The notes: generated by a model from the sequence alone, not told the origin. Positions 36,677 through 48,865 are shown, counted from the first letter of the stretch. The stretch is 64,000 nt of DNA from Botryosphaeria dothidea (GCA_011503125.2 WWBZ02000016.1:1612001-1676000), one strand, 5' to 3'. Made by a program: numbers and translations.

Positions 36677-38688
36677 CTACCCTTCACGCTCTTGTAGCGC
36701 CTTGTACCTATCTCTTGCGGACTCCTGAACGCTTTCTAGATAGCCCTGTTGCGCAACAGTGTGTGCCTCTCCTAACTTGCCGCCTTCTGCACCAAGACCA
36801 ACGCCTTGCCGGTACATCTGCGTCTCGATGGGAGCCGTAATGCCACTTCCGGATGCTCCCAAGCCATCCCCAGCCGTGTAGCCTGCTTTAGCAAGAAGCT
36901 TGGCGCCTATGCTAGGCTGCGGTGGTGGTGACGGAGAGCGCGCCTTTGGACGAGGTGCAGGATCCTTCGACGGAGGTGCCGTGCTGCCATACTGCTTCCG
37001 ACGCTCCTTCGCACGGTCGCGGAACTCCTTTGGTGGGGGTGGGGGTGCGGTGATGGGTACGACGGTGTCCGGGTGAGCTTTCTTCAGCCTCTCCCATCCG
37101 GCTTCGATCTCTTTCTGGTTCTTGAGATTCTTCTTGTGCAGTTCCGACTTCTCGACATGGGCATTCAGGGTATCGTTCTTGAAAACGCGTCCGCAGAGGT
37201 AGCACTTCCCTGCAGCGAAGTCTACGAGTGGATCTGTGGGCAATGCCTTCTCAGGTTCTTCGGTTCCCAGTTCCGCCTGTCTCTGCTTCCACGTATCGAA
37301 AGCCGAGATCGTCATACGGCTCTACTCTTTGTTACTAAGTGCTCTCTGTGCGATGCAGCAAGCTTCAAATCTTCAACTTACCTTGCTCTTCGGAGCCGTG
37401 CCTTCCTCAGCCTTCCTCTTCTTTGTCTTCTTTTCACCCTGATCCGTACTGTTACCATCACTACCTCCCTTCTGTGGAGGCTGTGACACTTCAGGCGCTT
37501 TGGCTTCCTCAGGAGGGTTCTCGGACACCATCTCCTGGTTGGCGAACAGTTTCGGAATGCGATACTCGAAACGCTGGGTTGTGTCACTGCCAGCAAGATG
37601 AGAATACTCATCCGGTGTCCCATCCCTAGCAGGAACAAACACGCCGAGGTGGGCATAGGCAATGATCACGTCGGTAGAAGAGATCCTGAGGCCCTTCTCA
37701 TACACAAACTTCTCGTAGGCTGCCTTTGCTTCCTGTTTTCGGTCAGACTACTCTGCTCGCGATGCACTTTAAACTACCGACCTCCTTGCTGTGAAATTCA
37801 GCCAGGCCATAGCCACAACTGAAACGGGACCTCTTCTCCCGAACCAAGAAGACGCGTTTCAGGCTGTCCTTCTTTGCACCGGGATTCCTAGGCACAGAGG
37901 TCGGCTTGAGGCCAGTGGATCTGAGGCCTGAGCCGATGACGGGCTGAGAAGGGCCAACAGCCTGTATGTCATCATCAGCCTTGTAAAGTTGAGTCAAGCC
38001 GTCGGCAAGGGCTTTCTCGTCGGTTGACACGTGAAGACCAGAAACTAAGAGGAACTGCGTGTGCTGGCCATCATACGCTGTGTCGTGCTCGGCATTGCGA
38101 GCATGACGGCGAATGACTCCAAGCGGGTCGTGCGGGTGCGGCTCCAGGTCCGCAGACTGGTGCGAGCCCCTCCTGTGGTGTCCGTCCGCACTCCTGCGGT
38201 AGGGCGATTGGCTACGGTCCGAGCGGTGGTAATCTTCAATCAAGAAAAAAACGTCATTAGTTAAGACTGCAATACTCAGGTGTCTTAACTCGTCATCATG
38301 ATGCTAATGAGGTACCCATGTAGTTCTCTTGCGAGTCGTAGGAAGCGCCGCGGTGGCCGCGCCGCTCGGCCCCATTGCGATAGCTGCGGCGCGGCGAGCG
38401 CGAGCGCGACGGACGCGATTCGCGCCGATCGTCATAGTAGTAGTCGCGGGGCCGGTCGCGATCATAGTATGAATCATACTCCGGGCTAGTTCTCCGCGGT
38501 GGGCGGCGCTGGTCGTAGGCATCGTTGGGGTAATCGTGGTAGGACGAGTGTGAGTGCGACGACGGCGCACGGCGATAGCTGTCGTGGTCGCTGCTGCGGT
38601 CTCTGGCACGGTACGAGGATGGGGGACGGTCGTAATCCTCATAACCTCGGTCGTCACGGCAGCCTCGATAGGAATCGGGGGGCGACAT
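36677..38688 (-). CDS. RBM5/RBM10-like splicing factor with C2H2 finger and G-patch
   Basis: Four minus-strand exons, 38316-38688, 37782-38233, 37382-37732 and 36677-37321, give 606 aa. Residues 1-180 are an Arg/Ser/Tyr/Asp-rich low-complexity region (YDRDRPRDYYYDDRRESRPS). Then comes an RRM-like segment (about 185-320) with LVSGLHVSTDEKALADGL and GYGLAEFHSKEEAKAAYEKF. The fourth exon has a C2H2-type finger CYLCGRVFKNDTLNAHVEKS (Cys 432 and 435; His 447 and 454) and a G-patch at about 528-576 (GAKLLAKAGYTAGDGLGASG). This order is that of RBM5/RBM10 and plant SUA, which act in spliceosome assembly and alternative splicing; the G-patch likely engages a DEAH helicase. The donor of intron 2 reads GTCGGT, weaker than usual, but it is the only one keeping frame and RRM continuity. 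The exon 4 acceptor is also less certain. Confidence 0.82.
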
Positions 38689-39348
38689 GGCGGACAACAG
38701 AAGCGGCGGCGATCAGGCTGAAGCTCAGCGTGCAAATTTCGAGCAGCCGGAGTCAAGCATCAATCACCGCGAAAAGCTGAAAGTAAAAGCGAACAAAGCT
38801 AGGAATAAGAAGAGAGTGGGTGAGACGACGAGGCCGGGCAAACAAAGAGGGTGGGAATGTCAGCGAGGAGGCGAGAGTCAATGGGGCAGCGAGCGAAGGG
38901 CTCAGCTGTGACGTCCGCGCAGGGATGCTTCCCCCGCGCCGAATCTCCGGTCGGATCAACCCAAAAGTCCGCCGCACTTAGCCCGAACCAGCACAGCGCG
39001 GGCGGATCGATCGCGCAGGGACCAGCTTTCTCCAATCAACACCACGCTATTACTCGACACGGACAGCGGAACGCAAAGTCGACGAGCACAGTGAATGTCG
39101 TCCAATACGATCCGTGTGCCCTTCACGAGTCTATGACGCTTCTGCCACCTTGGCCCGCAGGTACGAGTCGCCGCACGGGGCCGCTTTAAAATGAGCACAC
39201 CGCTACTATAGCTCCGCTCGCCTACCAACTGGCTCCATTACTGCTTAATTCCATTCATAAGGACATTTCGATATCCCGCACTCTCTTACAGAACAAATCT
39301 TTGCTCGTATGGCTCTCCAGTCTCCGCCAACCGACCCTACGCAACATC
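38689..39348. other. Promoter region of the RBM5-like gene and 3' end of the kinase gene
   Basis: A 660-bp spacer between two minus-strand genes. No further gene was seen. Confidence 0.4.
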
Positions 39349-41245
39349 TCAATACCTCGTAGGAACATCATTGAGAACATTCTCGCCCACTGGATACTTA
39401 TCAGCCACATGGCTTACCGGGTTAGGGCCAAGCGGTGGTGCATTCTGCTGATTGGCCCCGTATACATTCGTGATATCCTGGCATCCAGCCAGCACTTCGT
39501 CCCACAAGTCCTCCAGATCGATCCTGTCCGCTGGGTGGAACGCGAGGCACTGGTAAGCCAGCTCTACCAACCTACCCGAGTATGCTGGCCTGAAGTCTGC
39601 CCACTCTCTTCCTACTCCTCTCGGCGGGTAGTCTCGGGTTGGCGATGAGAAGTCAGTAACCAGCTTCTTTTCACGGTCCTGACCGCCTCCTCCAAGGTGG
39701 TTCCCGCTAAGCATGTTCCACATGACCATGCCGATCTCCCAGACCATCGTCCACGAATTGACTGCCGTGTAGTCTGTCGTTGCTCCTGGCAACGGGGGCA
39801 TCAGCTCGGTGTTGAGGCGTTTGACTGTTTCGGGGGCGCGAGCGGGAGTGATGTGCCATATCGCCTGAAGGCTACCTACATTCCTTCCAAGGCATTCCTG
39901 TGTTGAGGCTGAATTAGAACAGTAAACGCTTTCACTCTTCGATTCCATCTTTGCGATGATTTCAGAGGTCTTACCGGTGCCATATGCCCTGGAGTGCCCC
40001 ATTCTCGAAAGTCTGGAAGGTTGACTCGGTCCCGGTAAAAATTTGAATGACCTCGCTCATCTCTGCCCTGTTCCGTAAAGTACGCCATGCCGAAATCACC
40101 GACCTTAGGCTAGAAAAAAAAAGTCAGTCACCGTGTGTGGAAAAAGAGAAAAGATTCTGGAATTGAATGCGTGAGAATGCTATCACTTACATGAGGGTAT
40201 TGTCTTGCCCACAGCATCGGTTCCGTGGTGTCGTTGACATCTATAAAGATGTTGTCTGGCTTGATGTCCAAATTGACGATGCGGTCCCAACCAGCTTGCA
40301 AGCCCCTGCCCGCATGGCCATTCCAGCAGACAAGCGCAACTTCCACGAACACTTTGAAGCAATACCTGTATCGCAATTTGTCAGGAAATATTTGCCTCGT
40401 CGGTATTCTGTTCTGATGCATACCAAATAAATGGTTCTGGGATCAGGTAATCATCCTGAGAATATGACCAGATGAGGCTGAGGAGAGTCCCATGTGGAAT
40501 CCACTTCGTCGCTACAAACTTAATGATGTTGTTATCGTCCATATACTCGTACCATCGACCTCTCAATGGGACAACATGTCTGGGGCAGTTGCTTGCGACC
40601 CGGGCGTGTACATCGCCTTCTTCACTGCTGAGTGGATGATGTGGAGGAGCCTTTGATTTATCATCTGAGTAAAACTCTTTTTTGATCACGGCAACCTATT
40701 CATATGACTGATCTTAAGAACCTGAGCGTAAGGTTGCATATGCGGGAGGAACTTACATCCGTCGTCCGGTTGAGTGCATCCTGTTGCCGATAGACGCATA
40801 CATAAGTACCTTCCTGCCCCTGGCCAAACGACGACTTCAGTACCTTATGAGCTTTCCAGTTAGTGCCGCTAATGGTTTGTCCCCGTTGCAGCGCGACTGT
40901 GGCATCAACTCTCTGGTCGAGATCTGACGGCAATGGACGCCCGTCGGTGTTGTTCCCTGGTGTTGCAGACGCAGCGGGTATCCTACGCCCTGGAATCCCT
41001 CGAGACCTGCGAATGTGCCGCCATTTGGTTCTGACTTCCTGGCGTTCAAAGAACTCCATCCCAGCCAACTCAGCTCGCTTTCTCTTCAGGAACTTTCCTA
41101 CGACGGCATCAGCAAATTTCGTTGGTCCGACAGAGAAGAGACGGTGTACTGCGGTCCGGCTCATATTCAGTCTTGCCCTTGTTTTCGGAGAAGTAGGTGA
41201 GTTCGCGCTTAACAACCTGTTCTGGGCCCGGATAAATTTAGTCAT
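39349..41245 (-). CDS. Protein kinase, fungal lineage-restricted type
   Basis: Five minus-strand exons, 40757-41245, 40424-40695, 40191-40365, 39975-40109 and 39349-39897, give 539 aa. Residues 1-130 are basic with no known domain. The glycine loop is FGQGQEGTYV. The ATP-binding lysine is in VAVIKKEF (K168). The catalytic loop reads IVNLDIKPDNIF, with D287, K289 and N292 present, but canonical H-R before the Asp is replaced by N-L. DFG is at 317-319, and the APE motif (HMAPE, E358) is rebuilt exactly across the last intron. The loss of the Arg suggests it is not regulated by activation-loop phosphorylation; the conserved Asp, Lys and Asn argue that it may still be active. Such divergent kinases are common as expanded, fast-evolving families in Pezizomycotina. 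The substrate is unknown. The true N-terminus could extend into the 41.5-41.8 kb region. Confidence 0.75.
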
Positions 41246-42671
41246 CGGCGATGGCGCTATTCGGCCGCTCGAAATGCAGTAGCCACTTCTTTTCGAGTCG
41301 TGTCAACCACATTGGCCCGTGATCACGTGTTTTATTTTGCTTTTGCTTATACACGCGTTCTTTCTTTGCTTTTTGCCGCACCATACACTTACCCCTACAC
41401 ACCTCATTTACCCCGATTATGCGTATTTCCGTAAATCCGATCATCATACGTATATAGCAGAGCTCAGTAGCAATGATAAGAAGACCAGCGGTGAATTCTT
41501 TCTCGCACCGTTCGACAAGTCGGTACTGATAAAGTCGTTTCTTGTACTCTGGAAAGTGTTAAAATGCATTCTTGTGAGTTATCCAAGCCCTCTTGTCTGA
41601 TAAAGCATTAGCCAGACCAGCTTCGGTACGTTTCTCATTGCCGAACCTACACGTAGAGCTTGACTTATTGAACTCCTTCTCTGAGTCATAGCGGCGTCGG
41701 CTGACAAACGCGGGGTCCCTCAAAGCAGGTTTGATATACTCCTCGCGGGCAGTCTGGTTGAGGTTTCGAATATTCGGATTGACATTTGGAGGCATCTTCA
41801 CAGCTCGTGACTATAAGCGGTCAGAACGCACTCTGGACGGAGAATGAATGTTCGGAGATTATGGTAGACAAGGTGGTTTTGGATGTGCTTTTGATGCGGA
41901 AATTCTTGAACAAGGGGCTGTGAATATTGTGTCATTCTTTGTATTTTGTCTGTGTGCAGTGAAGACTTCCGCATGTGGCAATGAACAAAGGAGCTACCAA
42001 ACTCAAACGAGCAAATACAATGAACTGAAGATAGAGTGTAGAAGCAGTAGCTATCTAGATGAGTCATCGGCACCCATTTTGAGATTTAATTAGTTCATCA
42101 TGTATTATTAAAGTGTTTACTGTGATGTCGCACTACTTTCGGAAATGGTGTTTGAAGCAGAGCAATGGAAAAACCGATCACCTAAGCCACAGGGATTCCC
42201 AGTACAATATTTAACACACAAATCAGGAATGATTCTCATATTTTTAGCTTTTGCCCGATGCCATTGACTTTGTTGTATAAACGGTGATGATGGGTAGTCT
42301 CACGCGTGGGACATGACTGTCATTCCTCGGATCCCCCTTCGCTACGCCTTCACTCCTTCCTCACCAACTTGACCGGTCCCAGTCGCGGCGTTTCTGTGTC
42401 GAGATAAGACTTGAATACTAAAAAATAGACCAAGGCCAAAGTTGTCCAGATACTACTCGCAACCATGGGTAAGAAGCATCCAAAACATTTGCGAGAAGCA
42501 TCCTGAATTTAAGGAAGCTTGGTCGTCTTCAGGGTAGACGAAAGAGAAAGAAACTTTCTGCAGTTCAAAGTAGATTGAGTCCCGTACCGATGATGGCGTA
42601 GAGAGACGCACCCACGGCTTCAGTCCCCAGCTCTGCATGGGACATTCCCCTTCGGACTCGTCCCAGGGATA
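41246..42671. other. 1.4-kb region with one possible small minus-strand ORF
   Basis: Mostly AT-rich and stop-dense. The only frame with protein-like composition is 41559-41801 on the minus strand (listed separately). Nothing else was recognised. Confidence 0.4.
41559..41801 (-). CDS. Small hypothetical ORF, 80 aa
   Basis: Begins MKMPPNVNPNIRNLNQTARE and is hydrophilic with balanced charge; no family was recognised. It lies 314 bp upstream of the kinase start on the same strand, so it could be an unlinked small gene, an upstream exon of the kinase or a chance frame. Confidence 0.2.
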   Translation of the reverse strand: MKMPPNVNPNIRNLNQTAREEYIKPALRDPAFVSRRRYDSEKEFNKSSSTCRFGNEKRTEAGLANALSDKRAWITHKNAF

Positions 42672-43310
42672 GTGAGCAAGACTCACCCAGCACTTAAATA
42701 CAATCCACTCTCTCCCAACCAGCTCTCCAACAAAGTAACCAGTTCCAAAATCTATCAAGAGAAAAAGAAAAACGTCGGAACAATCATGTGGCTCCTCGAC
42801 TTCCTCATGCGCCAGCTCTGCGACGAACCCGACAACCCCGCCAGCCCCTCCGACTGGATCATCGACAGCGGTGCGACTAGCCACATCACCGGCTTCAAAA
42901 GATACTACACGCCCTCGACTTTCCAGCCGTGTTTCCAAGTCGGCTGGCAGGTTGTCGGGCATTTGCGCATTCGCGGCTACGGAAACGTGCAGCTCTCCGC
43001 CACCCATCTGAACGATCAGGCACCGGCGAACATCGAGCTTAAGAAGGTGGGCTACGTGCCCGGGGCACTGAACCTGATCAGCGTGCTGGCGCTATGTGAT
43101 CAGTATAGCGGAGACCTGTCGCTTCAGTGTGACGGCGAGTATTGCGTGTTCATGAGGAAATCAGATGCATCAGTGATGGCATGGGGATTGAGAGAGAGAG
43201 GAGGAAAGGGCTTTATGTGCTGCAAAAGGGTCGGGAGCCGCCAGTCAAGGTGGATAATGAGAAAGCGCAAGAGTTGGGGAAGAAAGAGAGGGGTGAGGGA
43301 TAGCTGTTAG
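42672..43310 (+). pseudogene. Isolated Ty1/copia-type retropepsin (gag-pol protease) fragment
   Basis: An open frame of 212 codons (the second ATG at 42786 is also possible). It contains WIIDSGATSHITGF, the aspartic-protease active site of copia polyproteins (D-S-G-A). LRIRGYGNVQL and KKVGYVPGALNLISVLALC follow, the order seen in copia protease to pre-integrase regions. No zinc knuckle, integrase, reverse transcriptase or LTR was found on either side. Near 43190-43205 a GA-rich run marks an apparent frame change: the expected G-L-Y-V-L motif is present in another frame while the annotated frame reads G-F-M-C-C. So it is either a decayed fragment or a captured protease domain whose 3' end has changed. 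Codon use resembles neighbouring genes more than an AT-rich, RIP-mutated element. Confidence 0.65.
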
Positions 43311-46197
43311 CTGTTAGGATGACTGGGAGGATGGGTCATGATCTGACGTTGACGGAGTAGAGGATTGGGTTTGTGTTACGGGTGCATTGGAGTCCAGGTG
43401 AGTGTTGTGACTCCACATAGACCTAATGCATGCTGCTGTGAGGATTTGGACATGACCTTGCATTTAAAATATGGGATAGTGAGGAGTGACCAAATTCAGC
43501 TGCACTGGACTTCAAATCCGGAAGCCAGAAGTTGCCGTCGGGGTCAATTTCAGATCGCTGGAGCCAGCGAAGGGTTGAGTTTGGTGTTGCACTACTCGAA
43601 GAGCTGAACCTGCAGTCTCTCTCAGGCCAGCATCATGTCAATCGAAGATAGCTGCACAAACCCATCACACAGCGTATCGTCCAACTGTGACCTCCACGAG
43701 ATGCGCTTGCCTTCAAATGCTTGTCTTCTCGGCGGCAGGGCTCAATCAAGGTATGGCCTGCTGTCACCCCGTAGGTATAAACAAAGCATCTAGCCCTTCA
43801 ACGCTCTTGAGAAACCAAAGTTTCAGCTCAAAACGCCGCCCTTCCCGCCGCGTGATACGTACCCCACTTAGCTGAAAAGCAGAGAGCCGCATTCCGCAAT
43901 ACGCCACTGCATGGCGCTGTCTCACCTGTAGCCATCTGCTCATTTTTTGCAAACGTCAAGCGACAGCGGCGATCACCCATATTGATTGCAGCCTCAGACA
44001 CTCGGCAGAAGGCAGAAGGCAGGACGTGAACGCCTCCTCCGCACGCCACGAATGTCTTAGAGGATCCATGACCTCTCTTAATTTCATTTCTGCGGCGGCG
44101 CATCGTCAACCTCGTCTGGGACTGGATCTCTCCGAGTGCCGAGGCGGGCACTAGCATAGGGGGCACGCCAGAGTAGTGGGTGTAAGAAGCTATGGCAAAT
44201 GCGGTCATGGCGCAGGATGCCTTGGGGGAATTGGATTGCGTATCTAGCTGCGCTCCCGGCTAAATGAATCGTGGAAAGTCAGAACACGGGGTCGGGTCGA
44301 TCCGGATGCTAGGATGTGGGGGAAACAAAAGAGGGAAAGGAAGGATGACCCGACGCGGAAAAGCTTAATAGGTTTACGTTTTGGGTGGATGCAAGCTTCA
44401 GGGGAGGGATCAAGATACGGTTTGGCCGAGATTTGAAGGATGTCGAGATGACTTGCAGGACAGTGAACAGCGTTTGGTAAGAGGAATTATTGGGAGAGCA
44501 TGCAGGAAGCGGCAGCGCGGATGGGCGAAAAAGCTTGGTGGCTGTTTAGCGCAGGTGCTGGAGGCTTGTCTGCTTAATGCACCCGCCATCTCTCTTGCTC
44601 GTGTTCGGTGGGTCGGCGCTTGCCGCCCGACTGCAATGATGCAATGCGACTCTGTCGTCCGTCATGCGAGCGACAGTTTCTGGCTTCGTTGTTTTCGCGC
44701 AGTCTGCAGGTGTTTCTTCTACTTAGATTGTGGCGACGGCGAGACTCCGCTCCAGAGCAGATCTGTGGCGACCCTGGCGGGCGATCAGGCGTTGGGGAAA
44801 CATCTCAGGCGAGCGGACGTTGCACATAAAAGGCAGAGAGGCCGGAGGCGGCGTGCCCCAGGTGCGCGAGAAAAAGCAGGGCTCCTGAAAATCGGGCTAT
44901 ACGAGCTGAAGGGTGCGGGAGCTGTCAGCGCGTGCCGTCGCTGCCGTGCATTGCTGCCAGCGCATGCGGTGCAAATCTGGGCGCTGGGCCGGCGGCGCCA
45001 GAAACAATGCGGGCTCGTCGTCGGTTGGCGGACAGCAGTCTGGGTGGATTTGGGTGACAGCGCTGTCGGCGGCGGCTAGGCCTGTTCCTGTTGCTGCGCG
45101 TGCAGGGGGGCCAATGGCGGCCGAGGGGAAGGCCGCCCTCTCGTCTTGCGCCGCCACCACCGACGCCGCTCCTCTCGCCTCCCCTCCTCTGTCATCAACG
45201 AGTGCCTGCTTGCACTGCCAGTGTGACTTGTGCCGAGTCACGCTGTTTCAATGCGAAGCCTCTCGTTGACGAGCGGCAGCGCACCACCACTCGGCTCAGC
45301 ACACCCTGTCGGCCGATGCGCGGTGCCGTGCCGGAGCGGAACAGAGACGATGGAAGGTTGGCGCGGTCGGTTGGCCAGTGTGGGCGTTTGGAAACACAGC
45401 CAAGCTTTAGAACTGCCTGTCCGGGCTCAATCGAGCCAAAATTAGGCGATCGTCGCATGGAAGGCCCGTCGGCGGCGTCTAACCGGGGCTAAGCTTGACC
45501 AGAAGCTTGACTTGCCAGCTCTAACCGCCAGCCCAGGTGGCTTGCGGCTTCGGGCATAGCAGCATATATTGCGCCCGCTGCCCGCGCCCGCGGACACGAT
45601 GGCCGTTTCGTCTGATGCCTGTTGTCTAGCCTTCTGATTTTTCACTCTCTTTCTTTTTATCCAACCTGCACCTCTCTCGCTCCTTCGACCTGCTGTGTAC
45701 ATCGACTCTGAGTGCGCAGCCTTCGTGTTGCCGTGCGCCCTCGTGACCTTCACCTGGCTCCGTTGTTTGCTGCAGTCATCAATATCTCTTTTGAGACAGA
45801 TTAATTTCCAATATCACAGCGCTGCTGGATCGCGAGGTAAGTCACTTGTACCGCTCCTTCCTGCCTGCAGCCCAAATCACCTCTTGGCCCTACCGGAAGG
45901 CTGCAGCCGCCCTTGCCCCTTCCATGTTGTGCAGTAGCCGCGACCAGCCACCCATCAACCCGTCCACCCACCACACAGGGTAAACGCGGGCAGCACTCGT
46001 CCATCTGCTCCTGCTCGACATGTGCACTTAAGCACCACCGCACCACCTCCTTCTGCTGGGACATCGCCGCCTTACTTCACCTTCTTCACTCCTCATCTTT
46101 GGCCCGTCTTTCTGCTTGCATGATCAACCTTCCACAAAATACCTGGCACGTTCTATGCTCACTTAATTCGTCCTGATTAGGCCAGCCTCTCTTACCA
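43311..46197. other. 2.9-kb region upstream of the chitin-binding oxidase gene
   Basis: No gene was recognised. Frames up to 232 codons (44381-45079, +) are open in a GC-rich stretch but have no motif. The part next to 46197 is pyrimidine-rich and should be the promoter and leader of the oxidase gene. Confidence 0.4.
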
Positions 46198-48865
46198 ATG
46201 AAGTCTTCTTTTCTTTCTTTGGGCCTCTTGGCCGCCTCCGCCAATGCCAACATCATCTTCAACTGGGTTCAACCCACCTGCGACTTCAACGCAGACTACT
46301 CGACCTGTTTGCGCGGCCAGCGCTGCTCTGAGCAGAACCAGTAAGCTTCGTCCCTGCATCCACTGCTACCCAATCTAAATTCGATCCCAGGTGCGACGCA
46401 TTCGTGACAAGCGACGATGACTACTCGGGATCCTTCGTGCGCTCTGTCGAGGAGCGTGCTTCCGCTCCCGCCTACTCGCAGGATGGCAAGTGCGGCCCCA
46501 ACAACGGCAACCTTCTCTGCGATCCCAATAGCACCGTCTACAAGGGCACGTGCTGCAGTCCGTACGGATGGGTAGGCTTGTTCTGAAAATAATGAAGAGC
46601 CGATTGCTGACGATTGGACAGTGCGGGAACACACCGGATCACTGCGGCACCGGTTGCACATCGGGTGCTTGCCTCTCATCTAGCTCATCTTCCGCTTCCT
46701 CTGCCTCAAATTCCGCTACAAAGACCGTTGTCGCAGCAACAGCAGCAAGCTCCGGCGCAGCGCCGCGCTCCGACGGCCGCTGTGGCGAGGACTTTGGCGG
46801 TGCCACTTGTGATGCCAACGGCGCTTACGGTGGTTGCTGCTCTCAGTATGGGTAAGTGGTACCTACCACGTGGTTGATCGTTTCACTCTGACGGTTGCAC
46901 AGCTACTGCGGTAAGACCGACGACCACTGCCTCGCCTCCAATGGCTGTCAGAACGGCTGCAAGGGTGCATCCTCTTCTGCCGCCGGCACAAGTAAGGCGG
47001 CGGCTACCAGCAAGCCGGCCACTACCGTGTCCAGCTCAACCCAGGAGCCCGTCCTTGGATCCCCTACGGCGGCCTCTTCTTCCGGTTCTGCGAGTGCTAC
47101 TGGCCAAGTGACGACTGATGGCACGTGCGGCGCGAGCAACGGCGGAACCATCTGCGGCAATTGGTCCAAGGGCGGCTGCTGTTCCATGTACGGATTCTGC
47201 GGAAACACCACCTCTCACTGCGGCGAGGGCTGCCAGTCCGGGCCCTGCTCCAACGGTGCTGCAGTGCAGGCACCCGGTGCCAGTCCGGCTCCGGCGGCGC
47301 CAACCCCCGGTACCTTCAAGGTCGTTGGCGATTCCGGTGTCCCCGTCATGCACGCTGGTCTCCTCCCCAATGGAAAGGTCGCTTTCCTGGACAAGGTCGA
47401 GAACTACACGCAGGTCAAGCTTCCCAACGGCCAGTATGCCTACTCGGCTGAGTTCGATACGGCCAAGAATACTTACGTGCCCCTTTCTTACAAAACCAAC
47501 GCCTTCTGCGCTGGCGGTGCATTCCTTGCTGATGGCTCTTTCGTTTCCCTCGGCGGCAATGGACCCCTTGACTTCATTGATCCCACAGTGGGAGACGGAT
47601 TCGACGGCATTCGTTACCTCAAGCGTTCGATCAGCGATGCCAGCCTTGACGGTCAGGCCTGGCAAGAGCCTGGCAACAAGCTTGCCAGCAAGCGTTGGTA
47701 CGCCTCTGCCCAGGTTATGGGTGATGGCACCGTCTTCGTTGCTTCCGGCAGTCTCAACGGCCTGGACCCCACGGTTTCGGCCAACAACAACCCCACTTGG
47801 GAACTGCTGAATGCCAAGGGTGTCTCTGACGGCATTAACCGTCCCATGGAAATCCTGGAGAAAAACCAGCCTTACTACATGTATCCCTTCGTTCACCTTC
47901 TGAAGGATGGCAGCCTCTTCGTGTTCGTCTCCAAGTCGGCCGAGCTTTTCGACGTTAAGAACAACAAGACCACCAAGACCTTCAAGGACCTTCCCGGCGA
48001 CTACCGCACCTACCCCAACACGGGCGGTTCAGTCATGCTCCCCCTGAGCTCCGCCAACAACTACATCAGCGACGTTATCATCTGCGGTGGTGGTGCCTAC
48101 CAGGACATTACCTCCCCGACCGATCCCTCTTGCGGTCGTATCAGCCCGCTGTCCGCCAACCCCGCCTGGGAGATGGACTCGATGCCCCAGGGCCGTGGTA
48201 TGGTTGAAGGCACCCTCCTACCTGATGGCACTGTCATCTGGCTTAACGGCTGCAATCACGGTGCCCAAGGTTTCGGACTCGGCACCGATCCGACATTCGA
48301 CGCGCTGCTCTACAACCCTGATGCCAAGCTGGGCCAACGCTGGAGCACCGCCGGCACGACCAACATTCCCCGCCTCTATCACTCGGTTGCGCTACTGCTG
48401 CTCGACGGAACGCTCATGGTGACTGGCTCCAACCCCGTTGAGCAGCCCGTCATCTCGAAGAACGGTAACACCGCTTTCCCGTACGACACCGAGTTCCGCG
48501 TCGAGATCTACACCCCGCCGTACCTGCAGGGTACGAACGCGAAAAAGCGCCCCACGGCCGTTGCGCTGTCCAGCACCGCGGTCAAGGCTGATGGCAAGAC
48601 GACGTTCAGCATCTCGTTCACTGCGCCTGCTGCTGCGAAGAGCGTCAAGGTCGCCCTCTACCATGGCGGCTTCGTCACCCACAGCGTCCACATGGGCCAC
48701 CGCATGGTGTACCTCGATAGCACAGGCTGGAAGGCCGGTGCCACCGCTCAGAAGATCACCGTCACCGGACCGCCCAGCACGAACGTCGCGCCGCCCGGTC
48801 CGTATGTCGTGTATGTCGTCGTTGATGGCATTCCTGCAGTCGGCAAGACGGTCATGGTTTCGTGA
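46198..48865 (+). CDS. Secreted copper-radical oxidase (glyoxal oxidase-like, AA5) with three chitin-binding CBM18 modules
   Basis: Four exons, 46198-46340, 46391-46571, 46622-46851 and 46903-48865, give 838 aa. MKSSFLSLGLLAASANA is a signal peptide. Three hevein-like CBM18 modules follow, each starting D-G-x-C-G: about 71-122 (DGKCGPNNGN), 154-205 (DGRCGEDFGG) and 257-302 (DGTCGASNGG), joined by Ser/Ala/Thr-rich linkers. Two of the three introns lie inside modules. From about 320 comes a Kelch-like glyoxal oxidase domain: radical-cofactor cysteine in NAFCAGG (C387), tyrosine-histidine pair in IPRLYHSV (Y677, H678) and a late copper-binding histidine in VTHSVHMGHR (H778). The C-terminal segment is an Ig-like DUF1929 domain. 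Such enzymes oxidise aldehydes or alcohols to give hydrogen peroxide; the CBMs should tether it to chitin, probably the fungus's own wall or septa. The exact substrate is not visible. Confidence 0.93.

Noticed and set aside
39864..39878. Apparent GTAGGT...TTCAG mini-intron in the last kinase exon
   Set aside because: Only 15 nt, far too short to splice; the frame is intact without it.
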